This document shows, in pieces, positions 19,115 to 28,668 of a DNA stretch of 64,000 nt. Under the pieces are notes generated by a model. The model was not told where the DNA came from, did no database searches, and was given only the letters and a program-made list of their open reading frames with translations. The translations under genes and the position numbers were made by a program. The stretch's first letter is position 1; each line of letters begins with the position of its first letter. The stretch comes from Ningiella ruwaisensis (GTDB lineage Bacteria > Pseudomonadota > Gammaproteobacteria > Enterobacterales > Alteromonadaceae): positions 248,001 through 312,000 of the forward strand of contig NZ_RAHT01000005.1 of the NCBI RefSeq assembly GCF_004798935.1, in the 5' to 3' direction.

Positions 19115-20038
19115 CTAGTCTTTATCTACAGGACAAACAAATCCATCGGGTTTCATCGCTAACAATGAACATTCCAGAGACTGTAAAATATTCTCTGCTG
19201 TATTGCCGATAATAAAACCAGCAATACCTGTTCTCGCTACCGTCCCCATCACAAGCAAATCAATGTTTTCGTTTGCAACAAAATTAGGGATCGCTTCAAA
19301 TGGCAATCCTTCAATATGATGGATATTGGCATGATCACCTTGCTCTGCGTCGTCTACTATTTTCTTAAGCTTGGAAAAGTGATTTTTTTGCGCGTTGTTT
19401 TTTTCTGCTTGCAATTCCTGAGCGCTTAAACTGAGCCAGGTTCCGTGATTTAGACTGGATTCTAGCGTAAAGTCCCAGCACGAGATAAGTTCGTAGCGAC
19501 CACTATCAGTACTGAGCAGATCCTGCGTCGATGTCAGTAACTTTTGAGATAGTTGATTACCTGCATCATCTTCTGATTCAGGGTCAATTGCCACTGCAAG
19601 TTTCGCATTAGTGAGTTGATGCTTTTCACGGCATAGCATTAAAGGACAAGGACATTTGCGCAACAAGTCCATATCGAGCGCTTTAAACCCTTTATTATGT
19701 GAACTTGCTTCAACCTGCTTAACCACAAGGTCGAATTTATGGCGGATAATAGCTTTGATGATACTCAAAGCCGGTCGTTTATTGTCCATGGTGGTAATGG
19801 TGATGTCACCTTTAAAGTCCATGCTCGATTTAACCTTATCCACCATCGACTGACACTCATCAATAAAGCCATGCATAAATTGCTCAGCATATTGTTCAAG
19901 GTTATCGGGCAAGCCGGGGAGCAGTAAAATGATACTCAGGTTTGAGTTTGAGCGACTGGCAAGCGTGAGTGCGCTTTTGAGCGCGTCTTGGTCGTTTAGT
20001 AAACCAGTGCTAACAAAGACAATATTACGAAAAGACAT
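19115..20038 (-). CDS. uspE: Universal stress protein, UspE-like (tandem Usp domains)
   Basis: About 307 residues containing two Usp domains. The first begins FRNIVFVSTGLLNDQDALKSAL; the second ends with the ATP-loop-like GTVARTGIAGFIIGNTAEN (G-x2-x-G-x9-G-S/N type) followed by ILQSLECSLLAMKPDGF, which is characteristic of UspE. The start at 20038 has AGGA 8 bases upstream and is preferred over the in-frame ATG three codons earlier. UspE in E. coli is linked to stress survival and motility. Confidence 0.85.
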   Translation of the reverse strand: MSFRNIVFVSTGLLNDQDALKSALTLASRSNSNLSIILLLPGLPDNLEQYAEQFMHGFIDECQSMVDKVKSSMDFKGDITITTMDNKRPALSIIKAIIRHKFDLVVKQVEASSHNKGFKALDMDLLRKCPCPLMLCREKHQLTNAKLAVAIDPESEDDAGNQLSQKLLTSTQDLLSTDSGRYELISCWDFTLESSLNHGTWLSLSAQELQAEKNNAQKNHFSKLKKIVDDAEQGDHANIHHIEGLPFEAIPNFVANENIDLLVMGTVARTGIAGFIIGNTAENILQSLECSLLAMKPDGFVCPVDKD

Positions 20039-20196
20039 AGCATTCATCCTACAGGCGTTTTAAGGTCTTGATGTAGTCAGTATCTTAGTATTAACGAGAT
20101 ATGATAAGCAAAACTTTTCGATTAATTATATCGCTAAAACATGCACCAAGGAATGCGCCACCCGGCACACAATGCTGTCTTTATCTGTATAGCGGC

Positions 20197-20739
20197 TTAA
20201 AGCTGGTTTAAGGTTTGTCTTAACTCATTCAACGCAGCAACTGAAAAGCCTCGGTCGTAAAAATAAACGACCTTAGCTTGCGCATCAACAAGCAATACTC
20301 GTGCATTTTTAGGCTTGATATTACCTGTATATCTTTGCACCTTATCTCCATCTTTATAAATGGTTATAACGTCGCTCCAAAGCTCGCGTGGAATGCCCTC
20401 TCGCATACTGTCATCTATGTTATCTGCAAACATTCGCGCAAAGGGATTTTTAATAGCAGGAAGCTCGTAAATCGCCACATCCGTTTGCGTTTGATCCAAC
20501 CCAATCAGCCATCTGTCTATGTCAAACTGTGATCTATGCACATAGCCAAAGAGCAATACGGCGGGTTGACCAATAATATCGTCAGGAAGCGAAACCGGCG
20601 TACCGTCAAGCGCTTCACCTTCTATATTTATCAGTTGTGTATTGAGCTCTACCTGTTGGTCGTATGTGTAGCTTGAACAAGCACTTAGCAGCAAAGCTGA
20701 TACTAATAATAAAACGGATTTAAAAAAATATGTCTGCAT
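20197..20739 (-). CDS. Lipoprotein with thioredoxin-like fold, no CXXC
   Basis: From the ATG at 20739 (preferred over a TTG four codons earlier) the protein has a lipoprotein signal with LLSACSS. The mature region reads like a thioredoxin-type domain (PAVLLFGYVHRSQFDIDRWL, then ARVLLVDAQAKVVYFYDRGF) but lacks a CXXC redox pair. It therefore probably acts as a binding or assembly protein rather than an oxidoreductase. I cannot assign a named family with confidence. It stands alone between uspE and cysD. Confidence 0.6.
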   Translation of the reverse strand: MQTYFFKSVLLLVSALLLSACSSYTYDQQVELNTQLINIEGEALDGTPVSLPDDIIGQPAVLLFGYVHRSQFDIDRWLIGLDQTQTDVAIYELPAIKNPFARMFADNIDDSMREGIPRELWSDVITIYKDGDKVQRYTGNIKPKNARVLLVDAQAKVVYFYDRGFSVAALNELRQTLNQL

Positions 20740-20931
20740 AGCAACACTCAAGAAAAGCCTTTAACACCACAATATCGCTACGTTAAAGCTCATAAGGCGT
20801 ATGAAAGTACAAAATAGTATGAAAAAACCGTGCAAGGTCACTATATATCACGAGTTTTTTCGCTAAATAATCGGTAATATACTACGCAGCACATTTATTT
20901 AAAGCTCAACTAAATCGGAACAATATCAACT

Positions 20932-21843
20932 ATGAATCATTTACAACTGCTGGAAGCAGAAGCTATTCATATTATGCGGGAAGTTGCCGCTACTTTTGAA
21001 AAGCCCTGTATGTTCTATTCTATTGGGAAAGACTCTACGGTTATGCTTCATTTGGCACGCAAGGCTTTTTACCCCGATAAAGTCCCTTTCACATTGTTAC
21101 ACGTTGATACCACCTGGGAATTTCATGAAATGGGCGAGTTTAGAGATAAACTTCGAGACAAGCTCGATTTAGACATTATTGTACACGTGAACCAAGAAGC
21201 CCTTGATTTAGGCATCCATCCAATTAAATCAGGTAGCGTTAAATATAACGATCATATGAAAACCATTGCCTTGAAGCAGGCTTTAGATACCTATCAGTTT
21301 GATGCAGCGCTTGGCGGAGCCAGACGCGACGAAGAAAAATCTCGCGCAAAAGAGCGTGTTTTTTCTGTGAGAAATCGCGACCATCAGTGGGACCCAAAAC
21401 AACAGCGCCCTGAGCTATGGTCAATCTATAATGGCCAAATCGACAAAGGCGAATCGGTACGGGTGTTTCCGCTTTCCAATTGGACTGAGCTGGATATCTG
21501 GATGTACATTCTGCAGGAGCAAATCGATATTGTTCCTCTTTATTTCGCAAAATCTCGAATGAGCTGGGTAGATGAAGAAAGCGGGCAAATTCTGGCCCTG
21601 GATGATGAGCGAATGCTTGAGTTTCTTACAAATAAAGAGAAGGACTCTTTAAAAGAACGTGTTATTCGCTTTAGAACGCTTGGCTGCTATCCACAAACTG
21701 GCGCCACACTAAGCAATGCAGATACGCGCGAGGCCATAGTAGCAGAAATGATGCTCAGCAAAACCAGTGAGCGCGAAGGGCGTTTATTGGATAAAGACCA
21801 AACAGGGTCGATGGAAAAGAAAAAGCGCGAAGGTTACTTTTAA
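20932..21843 (+). CDS. cysD: Sulfate adenylyltransferase subunit 2
   Basis: The 303-residue ATP-pyrophosphatase subunit of ATP sulfurylase has the PP-loop SIGKDST (about 30-36), [26 protein letters not shown] and the C-terminal EKKKREGYF typical of CysD. Normally cysD is followed at once by cysN, the GTPase subunit needed for full activity. Here a terminator-like hairpin and a minus-strand methyltransferase gene follow instead. The frame is intact and full length, so cysN is presumably elsewhere in the genome. Confidence 0.95.
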   Translation: MNHLQLLEAEAIHIMREVAATFEKPCMFYSIGKDSTVMLHLARKAFYPDKVPFTLLHVDTTWEFHEMGEFRDKLRDKLDLDIIVHVNQEALDLGIHPIKSGSVKYNDHMKTIALKQALDTYQFDAALGGARRDEEKSRAKERVFSVRNRDHQWDPKQQRPELWSIYNGQIDKGESVRVFPLSNWTELDIWMYILQEQIDIVPLYFAKSRMSWVDEESGQILALDDERMLEFLTNKEKDSLKERVIRFRTLGCYPQTGATLSNADTREAIVAEMMLSKTSEREGRLLDKDQTGSMEKKKREGYF

Positions 21844-21892
21844 GGCATATTCTTGAAGAACAAAGCTAATCAGGACGCAAAGTAATTCACAT

Positions 21893-21918
21893 AAAAAAGG
21901 CCCCAAAAATTGGGGCCT
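21893..21918 (-). terminator. Rho-independent terminator (minus strand)
   Basis: AGGCCCC pairs with GGGGCCT around a short A-rich loop. The T run follows on the minus strand, so the terminator serves the tpm transcript coming from the right. On the plus strand it could still end cysD weakly. The 21919-22155 stretch between it and tpm contains several GTGTG/CACAC motifs but no gene I can recognise. Confidence 0.8.
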
Positions 21919-22155
21919 GAAAACACACTTAGGGAGGACACACAAAACACCCTCGAATACTGCATGAGTGAGACACACACTACCTGCACTCATATACTTT
22001 CAAAAGATGTCAAGTATCACGGTTTAATAGACAGCAGGATCTCACAAAAAATTCCGTAAATTTTCGATTTTTTTTGATATTTTTTATTTCGTCTTTTTTT
22101 TCAGTTACTTATATTTAGAGATAATGCTGAAATAATCGTAAATACATTGTCTACT

Positions 22156-22818
22156 CTAAGAACTACTATTTTGACTTGTCAGTAGATACACCGCTTCAAA
22201 TACCTCACTTTCTCCCCTGAAACCGCCCTCTACTCTTGCTCTGTAAAGCTGAGTGATCGAAAAATCGCCAGAATAAAGCATATTTACCTCTTCCTCGAAG
22301 ACACTAAACGGGGGGCCGTTTAGTAAGCTCTGATCGTAGTCATAGCACACTAAAAATTGTGAAGCTTTGTTTGTGATATCTGATAAATGCTGGCTATATT
22401 TGCGCCTAAGCGCCTCGGGCAAGGCAACAAGGGCTGCCCTATCGTATACGCCATCGACAGGGCCAATATCTTGTTCGCTAAGTGCAAAAAAATCGCCGAC
22501 ATAAACCGTCAAATCTCGCACTCGATACCGTATTAATTCGCTTTTATCTTTCGATACATACTCTATCTCAGGTGTTACGCCAAGCTCCTTGAATAAAGCA
22601 TCAACAGCGTCGCGGTTAAGCTCAATGGCAACGACTTCAATTCCATGAGATAAAAACCAGCCTATGTCACGGGTTTTTCCGCATAAAGGTACAAACACTT
22701 TAGCATTTTCAGGTAAATGCCAGTTCGAAAAGTGTTGCTTTAGTAACTTACTCCCCTCACTTTCGTGAAAACCGATTTCGTTTTTTGCCCAGCGGCGGTG
22801 CCAAAACTCCGGATCCAA
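22156..22818 (-). CDS. tpm: Thiopurine S-methyltransferase family protein
   Basis: An SAM-dependent methyltransferase of the TPMT family: PEFWHRRWAKNEIGFHESEG at the N-terminus, VFVPLCGKTRDIGWFLSHG (SAM-binding), and VYDRAALVALPEALR. Bacterial TPMTs act on selenium, tellurium or thiopurine substrates. The start chosen is TTG at 22818, because GGAG lies 6 bases upstream and the protein then begins MDPEFWH as in the family; a TTG six codons earlier has no such site. The gene is divergent from a small hypothetical gene with only about 60 bp between them. Confidence 0.88.
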   Translation of the reverse strand: MDPEFWHRRWAKNEIGFHESEGSKLLKQHFSNWHLPENAKVFVPLCGKTRDIGWFLSHGIEVVAIELNRDAVDALFKELGVTPEIEYVSKDKSELIRYRVRDLTVYVGDFFALSEQDIGPVDGVYDRAALVALPEALRRKYSQHLSDITNKASQFLVCYDYDQSLLNGPPFSVFEEEVNMLYSGDFSITQLYRARVEGGFRGESEVFEAVYLLTSQNSSS

Positions 22819-22878
22819 AATTATCTCCAAGTTCAAATTTAATAAAAATGCTATATTGTTTTCAAATTTAGGGGCTTT

Positions 22879-23226
22879 ATGAAAAAAACCATCAAGAAAC
22901 TCGATAATAATGTAGTTAAAGCGCTAACAAAAGTGTGCGAACGACTTAAAGACAAAAACCCTCACTTTTTATGGTTAACGCATACTGCAGACTACGCCAA
23001 CTTTCCCAATTCCTTGCTTGTTTATTTTGTATTTAGCGATAGGAACGCAGTAAGCGAATTTAACTGCTCTGATGAAAAAGACCGCGTTATCAAGCATATG
23101 CACTCAGAGTTACTAAAAGCAGGTGTTTTATTAAAACAGCCAAAGCGTCATGTATTTGTTGACAGTGAAGAGGCATGTGAATTAGAGCATCAGGGTGACT
23201 GGGCTGCGCGGATTAGGAAGCAGTAA
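22879..23226 (+). CDS. Small conserved-looking hypothetical protein
   Basis: A 115-residue soluble protein with a good AGGGG ribosome site. Sequence landmarks are HFLWLTHTADYANFPNSLLVYFVF (residues about 29-52, split by no gap) and a C-terminus with ELEHQGDWAARIRKQ. No signal peptide, membrane helix or known catalytic motif. I do not recognise the family. Confidence 0.6.
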   Translation: MKKTIKKLDNNVVKALTKVCERLKDKNPHFLWLTHTADYANFPNSLLVYFVFSDRNAVSEFNCSDEKDRVIKHMHSELLKAGVLLKQPKRHVFVDSEEACELEHQGDWAARIRKQ

Positions 23227-23377
23227 TGAAGTTATATATATTGTTCTTAATTATATCGTTATCTCCGATTTTTCAACGCTTTGGTGTGATTGATTAAATT
23301 AAACCGGTGATTAATAGCCAAATTATTGGGTTGATAAAAAATTTCTACAGCATCAGAACCCATAAGGCCTCCTGTTT

Positions 23378-24241
23378 CTAATCTCTTTTCCGAGTTTCAA
23401 ACCAAATATTTAAATAGTTTCCGGCAAATATTACAAAAGCACCCACGAACACCCATATGTCGGTGGCTTCGTTATAGAGCAGCATTGCGGTAACGGCAAT
23501 AATCGGTAAGCGCGCGAAATCGATAGGCGCAACAAGTGTTGCGGGAGCTAGTGTCAATGCTTTGGTGATGCAAAAATGGGCGAGCAGTCCGCAACTGGCC
23601 AGTAGCACGAGCAGAGGCATATCCTCAAGTGTGGGTAGCGCAATATCACCGTCGTAACCGGCAGTGATTAAGCCAAACAAAAGCTGAAACACGCATAAAT
23701 AAAGCATGATAGCGGCGATGCTTTCAGTACGCGTTAAGCGCTTGGTAAAAACATAAGTTAATGCAAAGAATATCGCGCAGGATGCAGCCGCTAATATGCC
23801 GGGATGAAGGTTGCTCATGTCGGGTCGAGCAACAATCAAAATACCCACAAATCCCATCAGCGCAGACACAAAGCGTATAAGCGTAAGGCGTTCACCTAAG
23901 AGCAAGGCCGATAATACGATTACCCACAAGGGCGTCGTGAATTCAAGGGCGAACACTTGCGCAAGGGGGATTAATGCAAGTGAATAAAACCAGAGGTTTT
24001 GGCCCGTAAAATGAAATATATTCCGTACCAAGTGAATGCGCCATTTGCTTGTGCCAATATGCCGATAGGCGCCAGTAAAATAAACAATTACAATAACGAT
24101 CACCAAGCCAATGGCAGAGCGGTGAAGCATAATTTCAAAGGTATCAAAACCGGCACTAAGCTCGCGGCCAGCTACAGCCATTGCTGTGAAACTAAAGATA
24201 GCACCAAGCATCCAAAGTGCTGCATGTATGCTTGGACTCAA
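23378..24241 (-). CDS. DMT-superfamily (EamA) transporter
   Basis: The 287-residue protein has about ten hydrophobic segments in two homologous halves of five, the EamA arrangement. HRSAIGLVIV and LALIPLAQVFALEFTTPLWV in the first half, and the matching TLAPATLVAPIDFARLP in the second, are typical of DMT exporters related to RhaT/YdcZ-type metabolite efflux proteins. Substrate unknown. The start codon follows no strong ribosome site. The protein is likely an inner-membrane exporter. Confidence 0.85.
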   Translation of the reverse strand: MSPSIHAALWMLGAIFSFTAMAVAGRELSAGFDTFEIMLHRSAIGLVIVIVIVYFTGAYRHIGTSKWRIHLVRNIFHFTGQNLWFYSLALIPLAQVFALEFTTPLWVIVLSALLLGERLTLIRFVSALMGFVGILIVARPDMSNLHPGILAAASCAIFFALTYVFTKRLTRTESIAAIMLYLCVFQLLFGLITAGYDGDIALPTLEDMPLLVLLASCGLLAHFCITKALTLAPATLVAPIDFARLPIIAVTAMLLYNEATDIWVFVGAFVIFAGNYLNIWFETRKRD

Positions 24242-24265
24242 GCATCTCTCCCATGAAAAAATATA

Positions 24266-24544
24266 TTAACTGCGCTTTACTCGCACCACTTTCATAAACT
24301 CAAAATTGATACCTGCGACCTCGTCTTTGCTTGCATAATAGGTTAAGTTGACCCTAGCGCCCTGTAAAGACTGGTATTGTTTTTTGCGTTTGTACTTAAA
24401 TGCTACATCGTAACCTTCAATCATCAAGGTATTTAAAAACCAATCACCATCGTCTCGTTGGACATGAGAAATAACTTTCATTTCTTCACTATGAATGAGG
24501 TTTTGGTGCTTTTCGAGTAGTTTTTTAGGTGATGATTTAGGCAT
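24266..24544 (-). CDS. Small hypothetical protein
   Basis: About 92 residues from the ATG at 24544 (an in-frame TTG at 24562 is less likely). The chain is basic at the start (PKSSPKKLLEKH) and contains a compact region with DGDWFLNTLMIEGYDVAFKYKRKKQY and VNLTYYASKDE. No known motif. It lies 24 bp upstream of the EamA gene on the same strand, so the two are probably co-transcribed. Confidence 0.6.
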   Translation of the reverse strand: MPKSSPKKLLEKHQNLIHSEEMKVISHVQRDDGDWFLNTLMIEGYDVAFKYKRKKQYQSLQGARVNLTYYASKDEVAGINFEFMKVVRVKRS

Positions 24545-24875
24545 AGTATTGTCGTGTTGCAAAAACGTCTTTAGTTTAACACAGCCCTCTTAAGATTCGC
24601 TTGTCCATTCATTATTGGCCACATATTTGAACAATAATCGTGCTTTGCAAAGTGGGTAAAAGCTTTTCGGTCGGCATGGACTTGCCTCTTACTTGTACTT
24701 TTTGTAGTTTGTCATTAATTGTCCTTATAAACACGTCAGTGAACTCTTATATAGGTCAGCATCGAGGTAACAACGAGAAAGCGATTAAGTGATTACCAAT
24801 CATATATTTTTCGCTTTTCTATCTAGATTCTGCGAAAGTTTTCATTAGACTGTTGCCATCTATTAAAACAAAAGG
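24545..24875. other. Intergenic region without recognisable feature
   Basis: About 330 bases between two divergent genes. It is AT-rich and must contain promoters for both, but I see no terminator, repeat or conserved RNA. Confidence 0.5.
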
Positions 24876-25799
24876 ATGTTTCGCAGTATGATTAAAAGTA
24901 TTATCAAATGGATGTTTATTGGTTTTGTTGCATTAACTGCGCTCGGTATGTGTGTGTCTTACAATGCTGGCAGTGGAGTTCAGCAGCGCTTTCTAGAGAA
25001 TAAGATCTCTATTAAACAAGGTATTACGGACAAAATAGAGGCAGAGAAATTTAGCTTGGCTCTAGACGATATTGAGATGTACAAAGCGTATGATGAGGAG
25101 TTGCAGGCGCTTTATCCGCAGATCAAAGAGAAGGTTCTGATCGCCGAATTAAAGGCTATTCCAGTGGCAAATACCTCGGGGAATTTGAGCCGATATGAAG
25201 AATTGGCGTCGCTGTTCCCAGATAATGTTACTTACAAAGAAAAGTTGGCTTTTTATCGGCAGCAAACTGAGAGAGAAAAAATATTATCGAAGGTTGAAGG
25301 GGAAAAGCGCATAGCTGAGAAAAAGGCGGCTACTCCTAACCCACTCGGCTGGCGGTATTTCTCTAGTAAGGACAAGATGACCGGAGAAGAGTCTCATTTT
25401 ATTAGCTCTGCTAGTACCGGTTCGATGAAGCCTATGGATTTTCCTTATACAGATGTGACAAGTTGGATTGGTATTGGTTGTAAGGCAGGAGAACTGTGGT
25501 CGTATTTTGGTTTTTCAGAAGCGCCCAATTTGACGGGAGATAAGACTGAAGACGGGTATTCTACCTCTGAGTCTAGATTGAGGGTCGGCGAAACATTGGG
25601 CAGCGTGCGCTTGTCGCAGACTTGGGGAGATAGGTTTTTGAATGTGTTTAACGACACAGCGTTTATCAATAGTCTGTCTGGTGTAGATGATGTCATGTTA
25701 GAGTTAAGCTGGCATGGGAACGGTAAAGTGCACTACAAGTATCTCATGATAGACTTTGAAAAGCGTTTGGTTGAGCTTAAAGAAAAGTGCTCGGCATAG
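24876..25799 (+). CDS. Membrane-anchored protein with VasI/TagO-like C-terminal domain
   Basis: The 307-residue protein has an N-terminal transmembrane segment (WMFIGFVALTALGMCVSY, about 12-29), a charged coiled-coil-like middle (to about 150), and a C-terminal beta-rich domain. The last begins GWRYFSSKDKMTGEE, continues with WIGIGCKAGELWSYFGFSEAP and ends with EKRLVELKEKCSA. The W-x-D-x-M-T-G start, paired cysteines and ending resemble the VasI/TagO-type domain found with type VI secretion and in YecT-like periplasmic proteins. No T6SS gene is nearby. The domain assignment is by pattern only. Confidence 0.55.
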   Translation: MFRSMIKSIIKWMFIGFVALTALGMCVSYNAGSGVQQRFLENKISIKQGITDKIEAEKFSLALDDIEMYKAYDEELQALYPQIKEKVLIAELKAIPVANTSGNLSRYEELASLFPDNVTYKEKLAFYRQQTEREKILSKVEGEKRIAEKKAATPNPLGWRYFSSKDKMTGEESHFISSASTGSMKPMDFPYTDVTSWIGIGCKAGELWSYFGFSEAPNLTGDKTEDGYSTSESRLRVGETLGSVRLSQTWGDRFLNVFNDTAFINSLSGVDDVMLELSWHGNGKVHYKYLMIDFEKRLVELKEKCSA

Positions 25800-25866
25800 T
25801 ATCCTTCTGTTAGTAATTTAGAAAGGGTTAGTTACGATCGCATAGATAGGTTTTTGCTTAAATTGG

Positions 25867-26115
25867 GTGGTTTTAGTTATTACCACGGTGGTGGCGCTAA
25901 GTTTTTATGTGGTTCCGATATTCCGTGGGAGCGCGGTGGTCAATTTGATAGGAGCTATAGTGACGTTTAGTGTGTTACCACTCTTTTTCCAGAATGTTGT
26001 ACTTTCTTTGTTTGATGGCATAAGGGAAAAGGTCACCGTCACTTTAGGCTGTTTAGTGGACGCTTTTGTAGCGAGCCTGCTCATCGCGTTTTTGAGTTGT
26101 TACAAGGCGTCGTAG
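25867..26115 (+). CDS. Possible small membrane protein
   Basis: An 82-residue frame starting with GTG contains two to three hydrophobic segments (VLVITTVVALSFYVVPIF, VVNLIGAIVTFSVLPLFF, FVASLLIAFLSC), so it could be a small inner-membrane protein. The start is uncertain and no clear ribosome site is visible. The following bases to 26407 hold no other feature that I can support. Confidence 0.4.
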   Translation: MVLVITTVVALSFYVVPIFRGSAVVNLIGAIVTFSVLPLFFQNVVLSLFDGIREKVTVTLGCLVDAFVASLLIAFLSCYKAS

Positions 26116-26407
26116 TTGGCGTCTTATTTTAATATCTTATTCAGTAGATGATGATTTCAGAGCTGAGTTATTATTTGGTGAGAATTAAAGTACCCATGCT
26201 CCGACTCAGTGTAACTATCTCCTAAAATGTTACAGCAACCGTTGATTTTCGTGACTTTGAGTTATTGAGAATGGGTTACAGCCCTCAGCAAATTTTAAGA
26301 TTTAACTCGTCTGTTATTTCAAATCTTCATTAAAATTTTCAATTAAAGTGCAACTATGCCTTTACTGCACTATTTGAATCTAACTTCATGTTTCAATTAT
26401 GGTAGCC

Positions 26408-28228
26408 TTAATTAATTAAACCGTAGTCGCCAACTAACTCGCGATCTACCAGTTTGAAATTTTCTAGCTTTAGCTCTTTCCAATGAGTTTCTGGAATGTG
26501 TTCCATAAGTATGATTTGAAACCCTCCTAAACCATTCATAGTATTCACAAAGCGATTAATTTCTATCAAAGCAGTATCCAAGCTTTCTCTATCATCCTTT
26601 GTCTCCCCACTGTATGGTGTGCTCACTTGATCAAGTACTAGAAAAGAAGGCATCCAACTCACCAAGTTCCTTTTGGCTGTTTCATGAATAGCCATAAAGT
26701 AGGCAAGATGAACATAAAGATAGTTTGAGGCACTGCCTATATCTTCCATCTTTTCCACTGACCTACCTTCGTCTAAAATTAGATTAATTGCTTTCTGTTT
26801 TTCAATGAAAACAGCTTCTGAATTTTCATAACCTTTAAGCTGTAAGTTATCTAGATGCCCATTTATCAACCTGTTGAGTTGTCCGAAAATAAATTCTTTC
26901 CTAGAATCAATATCTGAAGCACTGCCTTCTAGCTCTGTAATTTGAGAATCCAATTTGCTTAATTTATCACTGTAATCCAAGGGTGTCGTTTTATCAGAAT
27001 AGATAGACAGCTTTGCATCCAAGTTACCCTGATATTTATATATTTTTTCCGGTGTAGCCACATTCCTAGAATTAATCTTTAAGGAACTAATCTTACTATC
27101 GATTTGACTTAATTCATTTTGTAATTGTTTACTTTTCTCTTTGATATCAACAAATAACAAGGATGTTTCATTTTGCTTCCAGCTTGTTTGAACAGCAATC
27201 AGAGACTTTTCTAGTTCTAAAAGTAATTTGTTTGTGTTTGTTCCCGGCAAAAGCTCTTTGTAATTATTAAGCAAAAAGTTAATCGAGGTTAATGACTCAT
27301 CGCCCTCTTTCAAGTGCTTTTGGTACGACTTATATTCTTCATTGAAGGAAGCATAACGCCTCAACTTATTGCTTAACTTGAACTTTTCGTTTTCCAAAGC
27401 TGCAAGTTCGTCGATCAAACTGGTAAAAGACTCTATTGGCTTTTCAGCAATTGCCTTTAGTAATTCCAAGGATTCTACTGGATCGTCTATTTTACTGTTA
27501 AACAAGCCCAGCTCTTCAGCCTCATCCTTCAATGCTATTATATCTTCTTCAAATTCAAGTCTTTTGCCAGCAATAGAATCAATTCTCCGCTCAAGGCTTT
27601 CTTTTTGAGTTTTTAGCTTTTCTAATCTCTCGCTAACAATTGCACCTTCTGCGTCAACAACACCGATAGCCATACGGAAGACTCTTTCTATGCGCTCAAC
27701 TAACTTCTGATCCGCGGGACGAATATATAAATAATCAGGTGAAACTAGGGCTGTTTGATCTTGATAACAAAAAGGCAGAAAACTCCTAAATGAAATCTTA
27801 GAACCAGCTTTAATAGTTCTTCCACCATAAGGAACTTTCAAGTCACTGTTTAGACCCAGCTCTCTGTCTATCAATGATTTGATATTTTTTTGCGACATGT
27901 TGTTTACGGGATTCTCTGGAATTTCACCCGAACCACTAAAATAGGCTGAACTTGTATCTTCTTTATGAGCAGCAGGTCTGCAAATAGTTACCAAACCCTC
28001 TTTAGTGTAAAGCCTAACTCCATACCATTCAGATTTTTTGTCTATGTTTTCTTTCGAGATTCCTTTAGCCGAAGATGCCATAAGACAATAGTCAATTAAA
28101 TAAAGTATCGATGACTTCCCTTTACCGGAGTCTCCGGTTATTACGTTTACTGCATTCTTATTGAATTTTAGGTTTCTTACTTTTCCGTTTTTTTGCCAAA
28201 TCAGGACGTTAGCGATTTGAAAGCTCAT
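26408..28228 (-). CDS. ABC-3C system ATPase, DUF3732 (SMC-like)
   Basis: The 606-residue protein has a Walker A GDSGKGKSS (32-40) right after a short beta-strand start, and a long coiled-coil-rich middle (about 190-470: KLKTQKESLERRIDS, NELSQIDSKISSLK). It has a Walker B-type FLVLDQVSTPY near residue 530 and ends with a helical tail (MEHIPETHW). The FLVLDQxSxPY and MEH signatures are those of DUF3732, the SMC/RecN-like ATPase of ABC three-component conflict systems. It overlaps the middle component by 4 bases. It is predicted to sense or load on nucleic acid or invader structures and to license the nuclease. Confidence 0.85.
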   Translation of the reverse strand: MSFQIANVLIWQKNGKVRNLKFNKNAVNVITGDSGKGKSSILYLIDYCLMASSAKGISKENIDKKSEWYGVRLYTKEGLVTICRPAAHKEDTSSAYFSGSGEIPENPVNNMSQKNIKSLIDRELGLNSDLKVPYGGRTIKAGSKISFRSFLPFCYQDQTALVSPDYLYIRPADQKLVERIERVFRMAIGVVDAEGAIVSERLEKLKTQKESLERRIDSIAGKRLEFEEDIIALKDEAEELGLFNSKIDDPVESLELLKAIAEKPIESFTSLIDELAALENEKFKLSNKLRRYASFNEEYKSYQKHLKEGDESLTSINFLLNNYKELLPGTNTNKLLLELEKSLIAVQTSWKQNETSLLFVDIKEKSKQLQNELSQIDSKISSLKINSRNVATPEKIYKYQGNLDAKLSIYSDKTTPLDYSDKLSKLDSQITELEGSASDIDSRKEFIFGQLNRLINGHLDNLQLKGYENSEAVFIEKQKAINLILDEGRSVEKMEDIGSASNYLYVHLAYFMAIHETAKRNLVSWMPSFLVLDQVSTPYSGETKDDRESLDTALIEINRFVNTMNGLGGFQIILMEHIPETHWKELKLENFKLVDRELVGDYGLIN

Positions 28229-28668
28229 ATTTTTATCCGTAGTAATGAATACAAAGTAGCGCTCGGCTCTTCAATAAAGCGAGCTGCATTAGCAGATGCT
28301 AAAGCAATATCTGAATATGTTTTGTTAATCGAACTTGCTGAATCTAAAACAGGGTCCCTACAAGTTAAATGGCCTTCATCTAACTCAAACAATCCGACTT
28401 CTATGCCCATTAGCACAGCATTAGTGGTTGTTATTAAAAGATCCCTATACTTCTCGTTAAACCCAACAAAAATTTCAGATTTAGATGTAACGGTATCTTG
28501 TACAGAAATTATTTTCGTATCCTTGCGCTTAAAATAGTTTCTAACCTTTTTATCAAATAATAATGGAGGTATTAGAAAAACTTTTTCTAAATCAACAGAG
28601 CCATATGTTGAAACAAAATTTTGTATACAGAGAATGCAAAGAGCCTCATTTTTGAATAAGTTAATCAC
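28225..28668 (-). CDS. ABC-3C system middle component
   Basis: A 147-residue protein starting with GTG inside the end of the nuclease gene (8-base overlap). It has the pattern of the small ABC-3C middle components: NEALCILCIQNFVSTYG at the start, a core VFLIPPLLFDKKVRNYF, IFVGFNEKYRDLLITTTNAVLMGIEVGLFELDEG and a helical C-terminus. Middle components are thought to link the ATPase and the effector. Recognition rests on pattern and gene position together; alone it would be called hypothetical. Confidence 0.75.
   Translation of the reverse strand: MINLFKNEALCILCIQNFVSTYGSVDLEKVFLIPPLLFDKKVRNYFKRKDTKIISVQDTVTSKSEIFVGFNEKYRDLLITTTNAVLMGIEVGLFELDEGHLTCRDPVLDSASSINKTYSDIALASANAARFIEEPSATLYSLLRIKI

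Noticed and set aside
21844-22155. Remnant of cysN after cysD
   Set aside because: No GTPase motif or readable fragment was found in either strand of this gap.
24266-24544. Toxin-antitoxin role for the small proteins near 22.9 and 24.3 kb
   Set aside because: They are not paired with each other, are on opposite strands and show no known toxin or antitoxin motif.
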